The notes: generated by a model from the letters alone, not told the origin. Positions 1-8,217 are shown, numbered from the stretch's first letter. The stretch: DNA of 55,946 nucleotides from JAZPYZ01 sp045544455 (GCA_045544455.1 JAZPYZ010000007.1:1-55946); one strand, 5' to 3'. A program made the numbers and translations.

Positions 1-27
1 TCCCTATTGCCGCAATCATGCCCATAT

Positions 28-56
28 ATCATACTATACTTTTGTGGGAATTGCAA
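28..56 (-). promoter_or_regulatory. Sigma-A promoter firing off the left edge
   Basis: On the minus strand a TTGCAA -35 (51-56) and a TATGAT -10 (28-33) are separated by 17 bases. It would drive a gene lying to the left of the window. The predicted start site falls near base 20, so the ATG at 17-19 is probably not the start codon. Confidence 0.45.
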
Positions 57-100
57 GAACTTTTTTCTGTTTTTTGAAAAAATTTTTTGAACCATCAAAG

Positions 101-136
101 CCGCCCTGTTGGGGACCCCAAACAGGGCGTTTTTTT
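101..136 (+). terminator. Intrinsic terminator downstream of rsmA
   Basis: A 9-bp stem (102-110 with 121-129) is extended by a GGG/CCC inner stem and followed by seven T on the plus strand. The T-run ends transcripts coming from the left. The same hairpin lies about 20 nt past the rsmA stop and may also mark the end of that minus-strand operon, though the T-run is weaker in that direction. Confidence 0.7.
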
Positions 137-156
137 ATACCTTATTATATATAGCG

Positions 157-1038
157 TTATTCCGCGGCCAGTTCGGTCGACAGACGGATAAACTGATCCA
201 TTGTCAACTGTTCGGCGCGGGCGGTTGGTGCCAGGCCGGTGCGTTCGAGCGCCGCGGCGATCTGCTCTTTAGTAAAACCGCCGGTTTTCAGCGAATTCGA
301 CAACGTTTTGCGTCGTTGTTCAAACGCGGCGCGCACCGTGCGGAACAACTGCTTTTCTTGTGACGGCGTGAGCAACCGTTCGCCGCGTAAGCGCAACCGA
401 ATGACGGTGCTGTCCACCTTGGGAGCCGGCATAAAACTGCCGCGCGAAACGCCGAACAAAATCTCGGGTTCGGCAAAGTAGTGAACCGCCAAGGTGATGG
501 CGCCGCATTCTCTTGTGCCGGGAACCGCGCACAACCGCTGCGCCGCTTCCTTTTGAACCAACACGGTAATCGCTTCGATCGGCAGGTGTTGTTCCATCAG
601 TGCCATCAAAATCGGCGAAGTAATGTAATACGGTAGGTTGGCGCACACCACCACCGGCATCCGGCGGCGGTTACCTCTCTCATCGGTATAACTGAATTGT
701 TCTTCGATCAACGCGGCGATATCGAGTTTTAAGATATCACCGTGCACGATCTCGACGTTATCGTAATCGGCCAGCGTTTCGGCGAGCACCGGCAACAGTC
801 GGTCATCGAGTTCAACCGACACCACCTTTTTGGCAACCTTTGCCAGTTGTTCGGTCAGAACTCCAATACCGGGCCCGATTTCCAACACGCCGGTTTGATC
901 GTCTGCGCCGCACAGTGAGGCCATTTTGGGACACACCGATGGGTTGATCAAAAAGTTTTGACCGAGTGCTTTGGAAAAATGAAACCCGTGCTTTTGCAGC
1001 AGTTCTTGCATATCACGCATATTGGTAAGCGTGGGCAT
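157..1038 (-). CDS. rsmA: 16S rRNA (adenine1518-N6/adenine1519-N6)-dimethyltransferase RsmA (KsgA)
   Basis: It dimethylates two adjacent adenines in helix 45 of 16S rRNA using S-adenosylmethionine, a late step of 30S subunit maturation. The 293-aa product has the family start (FSKALGQNFL, residues 21-30), the SAM-binding motif LEIGPGIGVLTEQLA (about 52-66), the acidic VELDD that binds the ribose, and the catalytic NLPY motif (134-137). A C-terminal helical domain completes a normal-length protein. The start at 1038 has an AAAGGAGGG ribosome site eight bases upstream. It is the last gene of a minus-strand run udg / carboxypeptidase homologue / rsmA with gaps of 14 and 37 bases. In Bacillus ksgA adjoins rnmV; here rnmV lies 7 kb away in another operon. 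Identification is secure. Confidence 0.97.
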   Translation of the reverse strand: MPTLTNMRDMQELLQKHGFHFSKALGQNFLINPSVCPKMASLCGADDQTGVLEIGPGIGVLTEQLAKVAKKVVSVELDDRLLPVLAETLADYDNVEIVHGDILKLDIAALIEEQFSYTDERGNRRRMPVVVCANLPYYITSPILMALMEQHLPIEAITVLVQKEAAQRLCAVPGTRECGAITLAVHYFAEPEILFGVSRGSFMPAPKVDSTVIRLRLRGERLLTPSQEKQLFRTVRAAFEQRRKTLSNSLKTGGFTKEQIAAALERTGLAPTARAEQLTMDQFIRLSTELAAE

Positions 1039-1075
1039 AAAGCCGCCCTCCTTTCACCGATACATCTCATCCGTT

Positions 1076-2443
1076 TTACTTGAATTTTACGCGTTTGTTT
1101 CCGGTGTTCCGGCGTTGATAGTTGTGGTAGATGTTGAGCATAACGTATCCGACGATCAACAAACCAAGCAACGCCGCCCCGCCGTAAAACCACGGCGAAC
1201 GCACCAATGCTTTGATCTGCTCCCAACAATATACCGGCAGGCTACGTTTAACGTTCTCGGCGGCGACAATGCCGACCTCGCCAACCAACACGTCTTCGTC
1301 GTTATACAACCGAACCACGCCGTATTGCTCCCCTTTTTGGATGGGGGCATTCAGCGATTCGGGCAGATCAACCACCCGTTTGAGGTTGCTCATGTCAGTG
1401 CCGTCCGGCACCACTAAAGACAAGTTCTTAGCCGCTACCATCGTGACCGAATCGGTCGCCCACGCATAGTTCACCTTGGCGCGAGTGATGGGATCGTTGC
1501 GACCGATGATGGCTTGGTACGAGAAATTGCGAAACACCCAACGGTACAACGTGCGGGTATCGACGTAGTGACTGGTGCCGTCGGCAATGTCTTCGACGGT
1601 TTGGGGACACCCCATCACCACCACTAAGTATTCGTAACCACTCGACCGCGCGACCGACGCCATGCACCGGCCGGCGCGAGAGGTGTATCCACTGCGTCCG
1701 ATGGCCAACGCTTCGTAATATTCTTCCGAAGACGGACGCAACAATTCGTTAACGGTCGAATAGGTGCGTTGTTTGCCGTTGGCGACGGGATTAACGGTAT
1801 ATTTCGTCTGTGACAACCACGTTTCCATATACCGATTTCCAACGGCGGCGCGCAAGATACGATACATGTCTCGCGCGGTGGTGGTTTGAGACGCGTTATC
1901 CAACCCGTGCACACCGATAAAGTGCGTATCGGTACACCCGATGCTTTGCGCCCACTCGTTCATCGCGGTCGAAAAATCGCGATCGGTTTCACACAACGTG
2001 ACGGCCAAGGTTTGCGCCGCGTCCGCCGCAGTGGTGAGCATCGAAATCGCCAACAGATCCTCTAACGTCCACTCTTCCCCCACGTTCATACCAACGGTGG
2101 CCAATCCACTCGCGCCGATCGCAATCCGCGCTTCTTCGGTATAAACGCCGGTGTCCGATTCGATATTGAGTTCTTGTTCTTCGATCAGTTTCAGCGCGGT
2201 CATCCCTACCGCAATCCGAACCATGGCGCCGGGCGCACGCACGTCATCGGCAGCCAGTTCAAACAAAATACTGTCCTCTTCCGCGGTGGCACCAAGCGAT
2301 ACCACGATCGCGGACGAGGCGTGCAACGTCGTTTCTTCCGGCAAGGCATACCGCTTGTCCGAAGCGGCCGAAACCGGCGTTGCCATCCCGACCAACAACG
2401 TGATCAGCAACAACCATATCGTCAATAAGGTTCGTTTTTTCAT
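1076..2443 (-). CDS. Peptidase S11 (DacF-like) D,D-carboxypeptidase homologue with all three active-site motifs degenerate
   Basis: The fold is that of low-molecular-weight penicillin-binding proteins, which trim the terminal D-Ala from peptidoglycan stem peptides. There is a signal peptide (about 1-27), an S11 domain (about 30-290), a PBP5-type C-terminal domain, a membrane helix near 425-440 and a basic tail. The family signatures are altered. SxxK reads A73-M-V-R76 in the context RAPGAMVRIAVGMTAL. SxN reads T138-A-A140 in SMLTTAADAA. KTG reads R250-S-G252 in IGRSGYTSRAG. The nucleophilic serine and general-base lysine are therefore absent, while the surrounding family residues and full length (455 aa) are kept. 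The open frame and clean ribosome site (AAGGAAG) argue against a decayed gene. It probably acts as a non-enzymatic cell-wall protein; that role is inference. It sits between udg and rsmA. Confidence 0.88.
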   Translation of the reverse strand: MKKRTLLTIWLLLITLLVGMATPVSAASDKRYALPEETTLHASSAIVVSLGATAEEDSILFELAADDVRAPGAMVRIAVGMTALKLIEEQELNIESDTGVYTEEARIAIGASGLATVGMNVGEEWTLEDLLAISMLTTAADAAQTLAVTLCETDRDFSTAMNEWAQSIGCTDTHFIGVHGLDNASQTTTARDMYRILRAAVGNRYMETWLSQTKYTVNPVANGKQRTYSTVNELLRPSSEEYYEALAIGRSGYTSRAGRCMASVARSSGYEYLVVVMGCPQTVEDIADGTSHYVDTRTLYRWVFRNFSYQAIIGRNDPITRAKVNYAWATDSVTMVAAKNLSLVVPDGTDMSNLKRVVDLPESLNAPIQKGEQYGVVRLYNDEDVLVGEVGIVAAENVKRSLPVYCWEQIKALVRSPWFYGGAALLGLLIVGYVMLNIYHNYQRRNTGNKRVKFK

Positions 2444-2457
2444 CGTGGTATCTTCCT

Positions 2458-3042
2458 TTAAAACTCAAATGTCGTTTGGGTACAAATCTCCTGTGCTTTA
2501 TCGCGCAGTTTCAAAAAATCGGCAAACGCATCCGGCTTTTGGTTAGGGTTGCGCAAAATCGCCGCCGGATGAAACATCCCCATCATCCATACGCCGTTTT
2601 TGTGAATCCATTCGCCGTGTTGCCGACTGACTTTAAAATCCGGATCGATCAACCGGCACGCCGCGATCCGGCCGAGACAAACGATGATCTTGGGGCGAAT
2701 GAGCGCCGTCTGTGCACGCAACCAATCAATACAAGCATCCTGCTCTTCAGGCAAGGGATCGCGGTTGTGAGGAGGGCGGCACTTGACCATGTTCGCGATA
2801 TAGACATTGCGTTCGCGATCCAGGCCGATCGCCGCAAGCATTTTATCCAGTAGCTGGCCGGCACGCCCGACAAACGGTTCGCCTTTTAAATCCTCCTGTT
2901 CACCGGGGCCTTCCCCGATAAACAAAATCTCGGCTTGTGGGTTTCCGACGCCGACCACAACGTTGGTGCGCGTATTACACAAGGCGCATTTGGTGCAAGC
3001 CAAACACGACTCTTTGAGCGTGTTCCAATCCGAAATCGACAT
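2458..3042 (-). CDS. udg: Type-4 (Fe-S) uracil-DNA glycosylase
   Basis: It removes uracil from DNA to start base-excision repair. The 194-aa protein carries motif A GEGPGEQED (43-51) and a HPAA motif B near the C terminus. Cysteines at C13, C16, C88 and C104 have the spacing expected for the 4Fe-4S cluster of family-4 enzymes; the extra C19 and C22 extend the first pair to CLACTKCALC. The start at 3042 follows an AAGGAGGAG ribosome site. It heads the minus-strand group with the carboxypeptidase homologue and rsmA. Its promoter faces that of pduL in the roughly 100-base divergent gap. Confidence 0.95.
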   Translation of the reverse strand: MSISDWNTLKESCLACTKCALCNTRTNVVVGVGNPQAEILFIGEGPGEQEDLKGEPFVGRAGQLLDKMLAAIGLDRERNVYIANMVKCRPPHNRDPLPEEQDACIDWLRAQTALIRPKIIVCLGRIAACRLIDPDFKVSRQHGEWIHKNGVWMMGMFHPAAILRNPNQKPDAFADFLKLRDKAQEICTQTTFEF

Positions 3043-3090
3043 CGAACTCCTCCTTTTTATCTGATTATTTTTATTTTATCACATTTCCCC

Positions 3091-3119
3091 TTGAAAAAAA
3101 AGTGCGAAAGCGGTACAAT
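3091..3119 (+). promoter_or_regulatory. Promoter of pduL
   Basis: TTGAAA (3091-3096), a 17-base spacer and TACAAT (3114-3119). The predicted transcript starts near 3126, which rules out the longer in-frame start at 3102 and supports the ATG at 3159. Confidence 0.7.
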
Positions 3120-3158
3120 TATAAAAGATTTTTTAAGAAATTAAAAGGAAGTGTCACG

Positions 3159-3737
3159 ATGGCTAATAATCAAGTATTGGTAGAAACGTCGGCTCGTCAC
3201 CTGCACGTCACCCAAGAAGTGTTGGAGACCTTGTTTGGCAAGGGATTTGAGTTGACGATGAAAAAAGAATTGTCACAACCCGGTCAATTTGCGACCAACG
3301 AACGCGTGGACGTGGTTGGCCCGAAAAAAACCATCGCCGGTGTGTCGATTTTGGGGCCGGTTCGTCCCGAAACGCAGGTGGAACTGTCGCTGACCGATGC
3401 CCGTTCGATCGGGTTGGTTGCACCGATTCGTGAATCGGGCGATATCGCCGGTACCGTCGGTTGCAAACTGGTCGGTCCGTGCGGCGAAGTGGAATTGACC
3501 GAAGGCGTGATCGCCGCGAAACGTCACATCCACATGACGCCTGAAGATGCTGCCGAAATGGGCGTTGTTGACAAACAGATCGTCAGCGTCGAAGTGAAAA
3601 GCAACGATCGCACCACCATCTTCGGTGACGTGGTTGTGCGTGTGAGCCCGAAATACGCGCTCGCGATGCATATCGATACCGACGAATCCAACGCCGCCGC
3701 GGTTGCCCCCGGCACGATGGGAACGGTTATTAAATAA
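3159..3737 (+). CDS. pduL: PduL-type phosphate acyltransferase (phosphotransacetylase/phosphopropanoyltransferase)
   Basis: It interconverts acyl-CoA and acyl-phosphate, feeding acetate or propionate kinase for ATP. The 192-aa product has the two repeated beta-barrel halves of PduL, each with a zinc-binding histidine motif: ARHLHVT near the N terminus and KRHIHMTPEDA in the second half. The start at 3159 has an AAAGGAAG ribosome site at 3144-3151 and lies 33 bases after the predicted transcript start. No microcompartment shell gene and no recognisable encapsulation extension is visible, so it is likely the housekeeping cytosolic form that replaces Pta in many gut Clostridia. It is monocistronic, with a terminator directly after it. 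Its codons are more biased than those of its neighbours, suggesting high expression. Confidence 0.93.
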   Translation: MANNQVLVETSARHLHVTQEVLETLFGKGFELTMKKELSQPGQFATNERVDVVGPKKTIAGVSILGPVRPETQVELSLTDARSIGLVAPIRESGDIAGTVGCKLVGPCGEVELTEGVIAAKRHIHMTPEDAAEMGVVDKQIVSVEVKSNDRTTIFGDVVVRVSPKYALAMHIDTDESNAAAVAPGTMGTVIK

Positions 3738-3746
3738 GAAAACAAG

Positions 3747-3783
3747 CCAAAACACTCTCTCGAAAATCGGGAGAGTGTTTTGG
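3747..3783 (+). terminator. Terminator of pduL
   Basis: A perfect 13-bp stem (CCAAAACACTCTC at 3747-3759 with its complement at 3771-3783) lies 10 bases after the pduL stop. The T-run is inside the 3' arm. Confidence 0.75.
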
Positions 3784-3824
3784 TATAAAACCGCCTTTGA
3801 GGGGCAAAATTTTTGCGTAACGTC

Positions 3825-3852
3825 TTGACAAATACCGGAAAACAGGTATAAT
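3825..3852 (+). promoter_or_regulatory. Consensus promoter of tRNA-Gln
   Basis: TTGACA (3825-3830), 16-base spacer, TATAAT (3847-3852). It starts transcription about 12 bases before the mature tRNA 5' end. Confidence 0.85.
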
Positions 3853-3872
3853 GAATTACGCTGAATGAATAT

Positions 3873-3946
3873 TGCGGATTTGTGTAATGGTAGCACGACA
3901 GTCTCTGACTCTGTTTGTCTGGGTTCGAATCCTAGATCCGCAGCCA
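3873..3946 (+). tRNA. tRNA-Gln (CTG)
   Basis: The acceptor TGCGGAT (3873-3879) pairs with ATCCGCA (3936-3942), followed by discriminator G and an encoded CCA. The D-arm GTG..CAC and T-arm GGGTTCGAATCC are intact. The anticodon loop CTCTGAC gives CTG, reading CAG. The last pair of the anticodon stem is a T-T mismatch. Confidence 0.95.
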
Positions 3947-3950
3947 AAAA

Positions 3951-3980
3951 AACACCCGATGCTTGGCATCGGGTGTTTTT
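3951..3980. terminator. Bidirectional terminator between tRNA-Gln and the PHP gene
   Basis: A 12-bp perfect stem (3951-3962 with 3966-3977) and a TTG loop have T-runs on both strands. It serves tRNA-Gln on plus and the convergent PHP gene on minus, whose stop is at 3984. Confidence 0.88.
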
Positions 3981-3983
3981 GTA

Positions 3984-5399
3984 TTAGTCTCTTCGCAGGT
4001 TGCCGCCGTAAAAGAACAGGTTACTGCCTTTGGTTTCAGGGCCGACGGCGAGTTGCACCTCACGGCACGCGTCGAGATACGCGCGGCGATCGGCCGGCAC
4101 GATGGGAGCCGGTCGTTTGCCGTAAAACGTCTCGTAAAAATCGCAGACGGTGTTACACAAAGCGGCAAGCGGTGCGGCCGCCGCCGTATCCCCTTGTGCG
4201 TAACGTCGCATCAAGATCCCTTCGCCGACACACAAGCGCCACGTCTCGTTGAAATAGTTATCAAACAGAAATTGCGCAAACAGCACCAACCGCAGATCGC
4301 CGCCGAAGAACCGCGCCTCGTTATCGTCGTTCAGCGACAGTTCCGCCGCCAGACAATACCCGTCGCGGACGGCTTGCAGAATGCTTTCGGTGGTATTATC
4401 CTTGGCGAACACCAACGTAAACCGACGGGCAAAACTGCCGCCGTTAAAATCGTGGTTATGCGAATCACTGGACCCGACGGCCGGTAGTTTGTTGCCTTTA
4501 AACGCCTGTTCTTCCCATAAAGCGAGTTGTTTGTTAACGGTGGCGGTATTCGAGCCGCAACCGGCCAATTCCAACGCGTCAAAATCGCATTTATCAAACA
4601 AAACATCGGCAAATTCATGGGTGACGTTATACCGATTGGGACGCCAGAAAGGATGCGCAAAGATGGCGATGCCGCCGGCTTTGTGAATTTCGCGGCAGGC
4701 CCACACCGCCATGGCGGTGCGGTGGCGGTACTGCTCGTTGACGTCCGGCAAGGTGGCACAAATCTCGTCGACCTCGCGTTCGTACTCATCGCGGTGACGG
4801 ACGTACCGGTCGCACACACTTTCGGTGCCGCCGGCGTGAACGATATGTAAGATCGAGCCGGGGGTGTGTACCTCTTCCCCGGTCATAATGTGCAGGCCCA
4901 AAGGGATATCTTTGAACAAATCCGCCGCCATGACCGACGGATACATCCGGTTATGGTCGGTGATGCTGACAAAATCAAACCCTTCCTCCCGGTAGTCGGA
5001 CGGCGTCATCGCGATACCGTCCTGCCCGTCGGAATAATAGGTGTGGGTATGAAGTTCGCCTTTTAGCGGACGGCGTTCGTACAGATCAGTTTCCACCGCA
5101 TATAGCGGAATTTTGATCTCGGTGCCGCCTTTTTCGGTAAAGCGGATGGAATATTCCTGTTCGCTTTCAAACGTATGGGTAAACCGCAGGCAGCCGTCCT
5201 TGGCAAAGCACGGGTGATCCAACGGAATATGTTCGTGATAGTCAAGCTGATCGCCGCCGATATCCACAACGGCAAGCTCGTACGTTTTATCGTCACGGAA
5301 CATGCGGCTGATGTCACACGGAAAGATCGATACCTCAACCTCTTGTCCTACAGGCACCACCGACGGATAACAACGATACCGAACGTGAGCATTGCGCAT
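3984..5399 (-). CDS. PHP-domain metal-dependent phosphoesterase
   Basis: PHP proteins hydrolyse phosphoesters at a trinuclear metal site; the substrate here is unknown. The 471-aa product begins with about 110 residues of beta-rich sequence. The PHP motifs follow in order: ELHTHTYYSDG (H117, H119), SITDHN, IFAHPFW and GSSDSHNH. The last ~110 residues after the PHP core are not recognised. The start at 5399 is chosen because an AGGAGTGG ribosome site lies directly upstream; the 106-codon extension possible further upstream would run antisense through the neighbouring phosphatase gene. It is transcribed alone, divergent from the phosphatase gene. CehA/McbA-type PHP proteins have a similar layout, so a role in cleaving an exogenous phosphate or phosphonate ester is possible but unproven. 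Confidence 0.85.
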   Translation of the reverse strand: MRNAHVRYRCYPSVVPVGQEVEVSIFPCDISRMFRDDKTYELAVVDIGGDQLDYHEHIPLDHPCFAKDGCLRFTHTFESEQEYSIRFTEKGGTEIKIPLYAVETDLYERRPLKGELHTHTYYSDGQDGIAMTPSDYREEGFDFVSITDHNRMYPSVMAADLFKDIPLGLHIMTGEEVHTPGSILHIVHAGGTESVCDRYVRHRDEYEREVDEICATLPDVNEQYRHRTAMAVWACREIHKAGGIAIFAHPFWRPNRYNVTHEFADVLFDKCDFDALELAGCGSNTATVNKQLALWEEQAFKGNKLPAVGSSDSHNHDFNGGSFARRFTLVFAKDNTTESILQAVRDGYCLAAELSLNDDNEARFFGGDLRLVLFAQFLFDNYFNETWRLCVGEGILMRRYAQGDTAAAAPLAALCNTVCDFYETFYGKRPAPIVPADRRAYLDACREVQLAVGPETKGSNLFFYGGNLRRD

Positions 5400-5498
5400 A
5401 GAACACCACTCCTTTTCTTTGAGAAAATAAGTATAGCATATTTCTTCAAAAAATGGTATGCTGAAAGTATCAAAATCAACATAGGAGAAATGGATAAA

Positions 5499-5957
5499 AT
5501 GACGAACGTAATGTTTATCTGTCACGGCAACATCTGTCGGTCGCCAATGGCAGAATTTGTGTTTAAAAATCTGATCGCACAGCGCGGTTGTGCGGACGAG
5601 TTTGTTGTGAAATCGAGTGCCACTTCTACCGAGGAGATCGGCCATCCGGTGTATCCGCCAGCGAAAGCGGAACTCGCGCGGCACGGTATCGCCTGCGACG
5701 GGAAGGTGGCCGTACAATTAACCCGGGCCGACTATACCCAATACGATTATTTCATCTGTATGGACACACGCAATCGGCGAAACGCGCTGGCGATCTTTGG
5801 AGGCGACCCCGATGGGAAAGTATCGATGATGTTGGATTATACCGATCGCGGCGGCGACGTAGCCGATCCGTGGTATACCGGCGATTTCACCGTGACGTAT
5901 CGTGACGTCGTCGACGGGTGTGAGGGACTGTTGGCGGCGATAAAACATCGCGCATAA
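5499..5957 (+). CDS. Low-molecular-weight protein-tyrosine phosphatase
   Basis: It dephosphorylates phosphotyrosine, in bacteria often on BY-kinases that control exopolysaccharide synthesis. The 152-aa protein opens with the P-loop C8-HGNIC-R14-S (CX5R) and has the general-acid loop DPWYTGDF near residue 125. An upstream in-frame ATG exists at 5490, but the ribosome site AGGAGA (5483-5488) is only one base from it and 10 bases from the ATG at 5499, so 5499 is preferred. No tyrosine kinase or capsule gene is nearby. It is transcribed alone and divergent from the PHP gene. Confidence 0.93.
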   Translation: MTNVMFICHGNICRSPMAEFVFKNLIAQRGCADEFVVKSSATSTEEIGHPVYPPAKAELARHGIACDGKVAVQLTRADYTQYDYFICMDTRNRRNALAIFGGDPDGKVSMMLDYTDRGGDVADPWYTGDFTVTYRDVVDGCEGLLAAIKHRA

Positions 5958-5964
5958 TTCCCTG

Positions 5965-5993
5965 TTGACAGTGCTAACGGCCCCTTGTATACT
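5965..5993 (+). promoter_or_regulatory. Promoter of the GH99-like gene
   Basis: TTGACA (5965-5970), 17-base spacer, TATACT (5988-5993), starting just after the phosphatase stop codon. Confidence 0.85.
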
Positions 5994-6028
5994 ATGCTTG
6001 TAAATCACCGAAAGGGTGTTGAAATGCG

Positions 6029-7138
6029 ATGAAACAATCAATCGACGTGGCAGCTTATGTTTGGCCGGCGTATACCGGGAAAGAACCGCGCACTCGCCTC
6101 TTTTGGCCGGAAGGCATCGGCGAATGGGAAACTGTGCAGCGCGCCGAACCGAAATTCGACGGGCATCCATGGCCGCGGAAGCCATTGTGGGGGTACGAGG
6201 ACGAAGCCGACGCGGCGGTCATGGAAAAACAGATCCGCGAAGCAGTTTCTCACGGGGTTAACGTGTTTATCTACGATTGGTATTGGTATGACGGACGACC
6301 GTTTTTGGAACAATGCTTAAACGATGGATTTTTGAAAGCCGAAAACAATACCGATATGAAGTTTTATTTAATGTGGGCAAACCACGATGCCAACTATTTA
6401 TGGGATCGCCGCAATGCATCGAAGGACGTTTCCTCAACGGTGATTTGGCGCGGCACCACCACGGCGAATGATTTTAAAATCATTGGCAAGCGGTGGCTCG
6501 ATCAATATTTCACCTTGCCGAACTATTATACTGTTGACGGAAAACCGGTCGTGGCTATCTATGATATACCCAACTTTATCAACACGTTTGGATCCGTTGA
6601 AGCAACCTATAACGCCATGCAATGGTTATCGGAAGTCGCAGCGGAATATGGGTTGCCGGGCGTGCATTTCCAAGCCATTCAGATGAATTACGAAGTGGGA
6701 AACGTATCGGGAATTGATTCGGGCACGACCACCGAAGATCTGATCGCGGCGTTGCCGTTTGATTCGATGACCAACTACCAATACGTACATCTGTGCGACG
6801 TCAAACGGGCCTATGCCGACGTTATGCCGGAGGTGGAAGCCGCATGGCAACACAACGTCGATTCGTGGCAGATGCCGTATTTCCCTCACGTGTCGCTGGG
6901 ATGGGATAACAACCCTCGTCATGCCGACACGCTGAAACCGGATATTTTGCAGGATAACACACCGGAAGAAATCGAAAAGGCATTGGCTCTGGCGAAAGCG
7001 TTTGCCGAAAAAACCGGTGTAAACTTGGTGACCATCAATAGTTGGAACGAATGGACCGAGGGTAGTTATCTGCAACCGGATGACCGGTTCGGGTATGGCT
7101 ATCTCGATGCGATCAAACACGTGTTTGTGGAAGAATAA
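6029..7138 (+). CDS. GH99-like / WbsX family protein
   Basis: This family has the (beta/alpha)8 fold of endo-alpha-mannosidases and is often found with polysaccharide synthesis or degradation genes. The 369-aa sequence shows typical family segments: an early AAYVWPAYTG strand, GVNVFIYDWYWYDGRPFLE near residue 80, MWANHDANYLW, and the C-terminal INSWNEWTEGSYLQPD. No signal peptide is visible, so the protein is probably cytoplasmic and may act on imported oligosaccharides. The start at 6029 follows AAAGGGTG; the nearby ATG at 6023 is out of frame and closed at once. The gene has its own promoter and terminator. The substrate cannot be assigned from sequence. Confidence 0.85.
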   Translation: MKQSIDVAAYVWPAYTGKEPRTRLFWPEGIGEWETVQRAEPKFDGHPWPRKPLWGYEDEADAAVMEKQIREAVSHGVNVFIYDWYWYDGRPFLEQCLNDGFLKAENNTDMKFYLMWANHDANYLWDRRNASKDVSSTVIWRGTTTANDFKIIGKRWLDQYFTLPNYYTVDGKPVVAIYDIPNFINTFGSVEATYNAMQWLSEVAAEYGLPGVHFQAIQMNYEVGNVSGIDSGTTTEDLIAALPFDSMTNYQYVHLCDVKRAYADVMPEVEAAWQHNVDSWQMPYFPHVSLGWDNNPRHADTLKPDILQDNTPEEIEKALALAKAFAEKTGVNLVTINSWNEWTEGSYLQPDDRFGYGYLDAIKHVFVEE

Positions 7139-7140
7139 GC

Positions 7141-7180
7141 AAAAAGGACGGATTGTGTAATGCAATCCGTCCTTTTTGTT
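7141..7180 (+). terminator. Terminator of the GH99-like gene
   Basis: A 15-bp stem (7141-7155 with 7163-7177), loop TGTAATG, and a T-run within the 3' arm, starting two bases after the stop codon. Confidence 0.88.
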
Positions 7181-7273
7181 CACGCTTTGTTCAAACTCTA
7201 TCGTGAGTAGAGTGATGTTCACAAAAGTCTACCGGCGAATCCGGCAGAGTATACCGTTTTCCCACGGTGTAGA

Positions 7274-7303
7274 TTGCCTTTAAATATAACGCGATGGTAT
7301 ACT
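7274..7303 (+). promoter_or_regulatory. Promoter of degV-like gene
   Basis: TTGCCT (7274-7279), 18-base spacer, TATACT (7298-7303), ahead of a TTTAGGAGG ribosome site at 7316-7324. Confidence 0.6.
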
Positions 7304-7333
7304 AATGGCATCACGTTTAGGAGGCAAAATCGT

Positions 7334-8170
7334 ATGCCGAGTTTTAAAATCGTGGCAGATTCGTCCGCAGACCTGCAAGAACTGGACGGAGTGGCGTTTG
7401 ATGCGGCCCCGCTGAAAATCATCACTGCGAATCGCGAATATGTGGACGATCGCCGGTTGGACGCGCACGAGATGGTGCAGGACCTGTCGGAGTATAAAGG
7501 GAAATCGTCTTCCTCCTGTCCCAATCCCGAAGATTGGTTAACGCGATTCGGGGATGCAGAATACGTGTTTTGCATCACCATTTCCGGGACCTTATCCGGC
7601 AGTTATAATGCCGCAGTGGTGGCAAAAGGCTTGTACGAAGAGGCCCATCCCGGACGGCGGGTGCACGTCTTTAATTCGTTATCGACCGGACCGGAAATGA
7701 AACTGTTGATGGAAAAGATGCGTGACGGCATTCTCGCCGGGAATCCGTTTGACAAGATTTGCGCCGATGTGGAAGCGTATGCGCAACAAACGGCGTTGCT
7801 ATTTATGTTGGAATCGATGAAGAACCTCGCTAACAACGGCCGGGTAAGTCCGTTGGTGGCGAAAGCGGTCGGATTGCTCGGTATTCGCATCGTGGGGAAA
7901 GCGAGCGATCGCGGTGATCTGCAACCGTTGGATAAATGTCGTGGGCAAGAGCGTGCGCTCGATGCGATTGTGCGACGGATGGAAGAGACTGGGTATAACG
8001 GCGGTAAAGTGCGTATTGCTCATTGTTTTAACGAGCCGGCGGCGGTGGCGTTAAAGCAACGGTTGACCGCCCTGTTTGACGGTATCTCGATCGAAATCTA
8101 TCGGTGCGGCGGCTTGTGCAGTTTCTATGCTGAACGCGGCGGTTTGTTGATCGGCTTTGAACACGCGTAA
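7334..8170 (+). CDS. DegV family fatty-acid-binding protein
   Basis: DegV/FakB proteins hold a fatty acid and, with the kinase FakA, present it for phosphorylation in phospholipid synthesis. The 278-aa product has the N-terminal VADSSADL segment, the TISGTLSGSYNAA loop that contacts the carboxylate, and a C-terminal domain ending RGGLLIGF. The start at 7334 is set by the TAGGAGG site nine bases upstream and by the promoter; the longer reading from 7274 would begin inside the promoter. No fakA is in the window. The precise lipid ligand is unknown. Confidence 0.9.
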   Translation: MPSFKIVADSSADLQELDGVAFDAAPLKIITANREYVDDRRLDAHEMVQDLSEYKGKSSSSCPNPEDWLTRFGDAEYVFCITISGTLSGSYNAAVVAKGLYEEAHPGRRVHVFNSLSTGPEMKLLMEKMRDGILAGNPFDKICADVEAYAQQTALLFMLESMKNLANNGRVSPLVAKAVGLLGIRIVGKASDRGDLQPLDKCRGQERALDAIVRRMEETGYNGGKVRIAHCFNEPAAVALKQRLTALFDGISIEIYRCGGLCSFYAERGGLLIGFEHA

Positions 8171-8183
8171 AATCATGTTAAAT

Positions 8184-8217
8184 AAAAAGACACCACCCTT
8201 TTGGGTGGTGTCTTTTT
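8184..8217. terminator. Bidirectional terminator between degV-like gene and tRNA-Leu
   Basis: A 15-bp perfect stem (8184-8198 with 8203-8217) has a TTTT loop and T-runs on both strands. The 3' arm touches the CCA end of the convergent tRNA-Leu. Confidence 0.9.

Noticed and set aside
17..19. Minus-strand ATG at the left edge as the start of a DHFR-like gene (reads MIAAIG)
   Set aside because: Only six codons are visible, there is no ribosome site, and the nearby promoter would start transcription at about this position.
1076..2443. SQTK at residues 211-214 of the carboxypeptidase homologue as a surviving SxxK motif
   Set aside because: It lies in the region that is TKYYTV-like in active relatives, far from the aligned catalytic position, which here is AMVR.
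3102..3158. Longer start for pduL at 3102
   Set aside because: It lies before the -10 box, lacks a ribosome site, and adds a basic non-conserved stretch.
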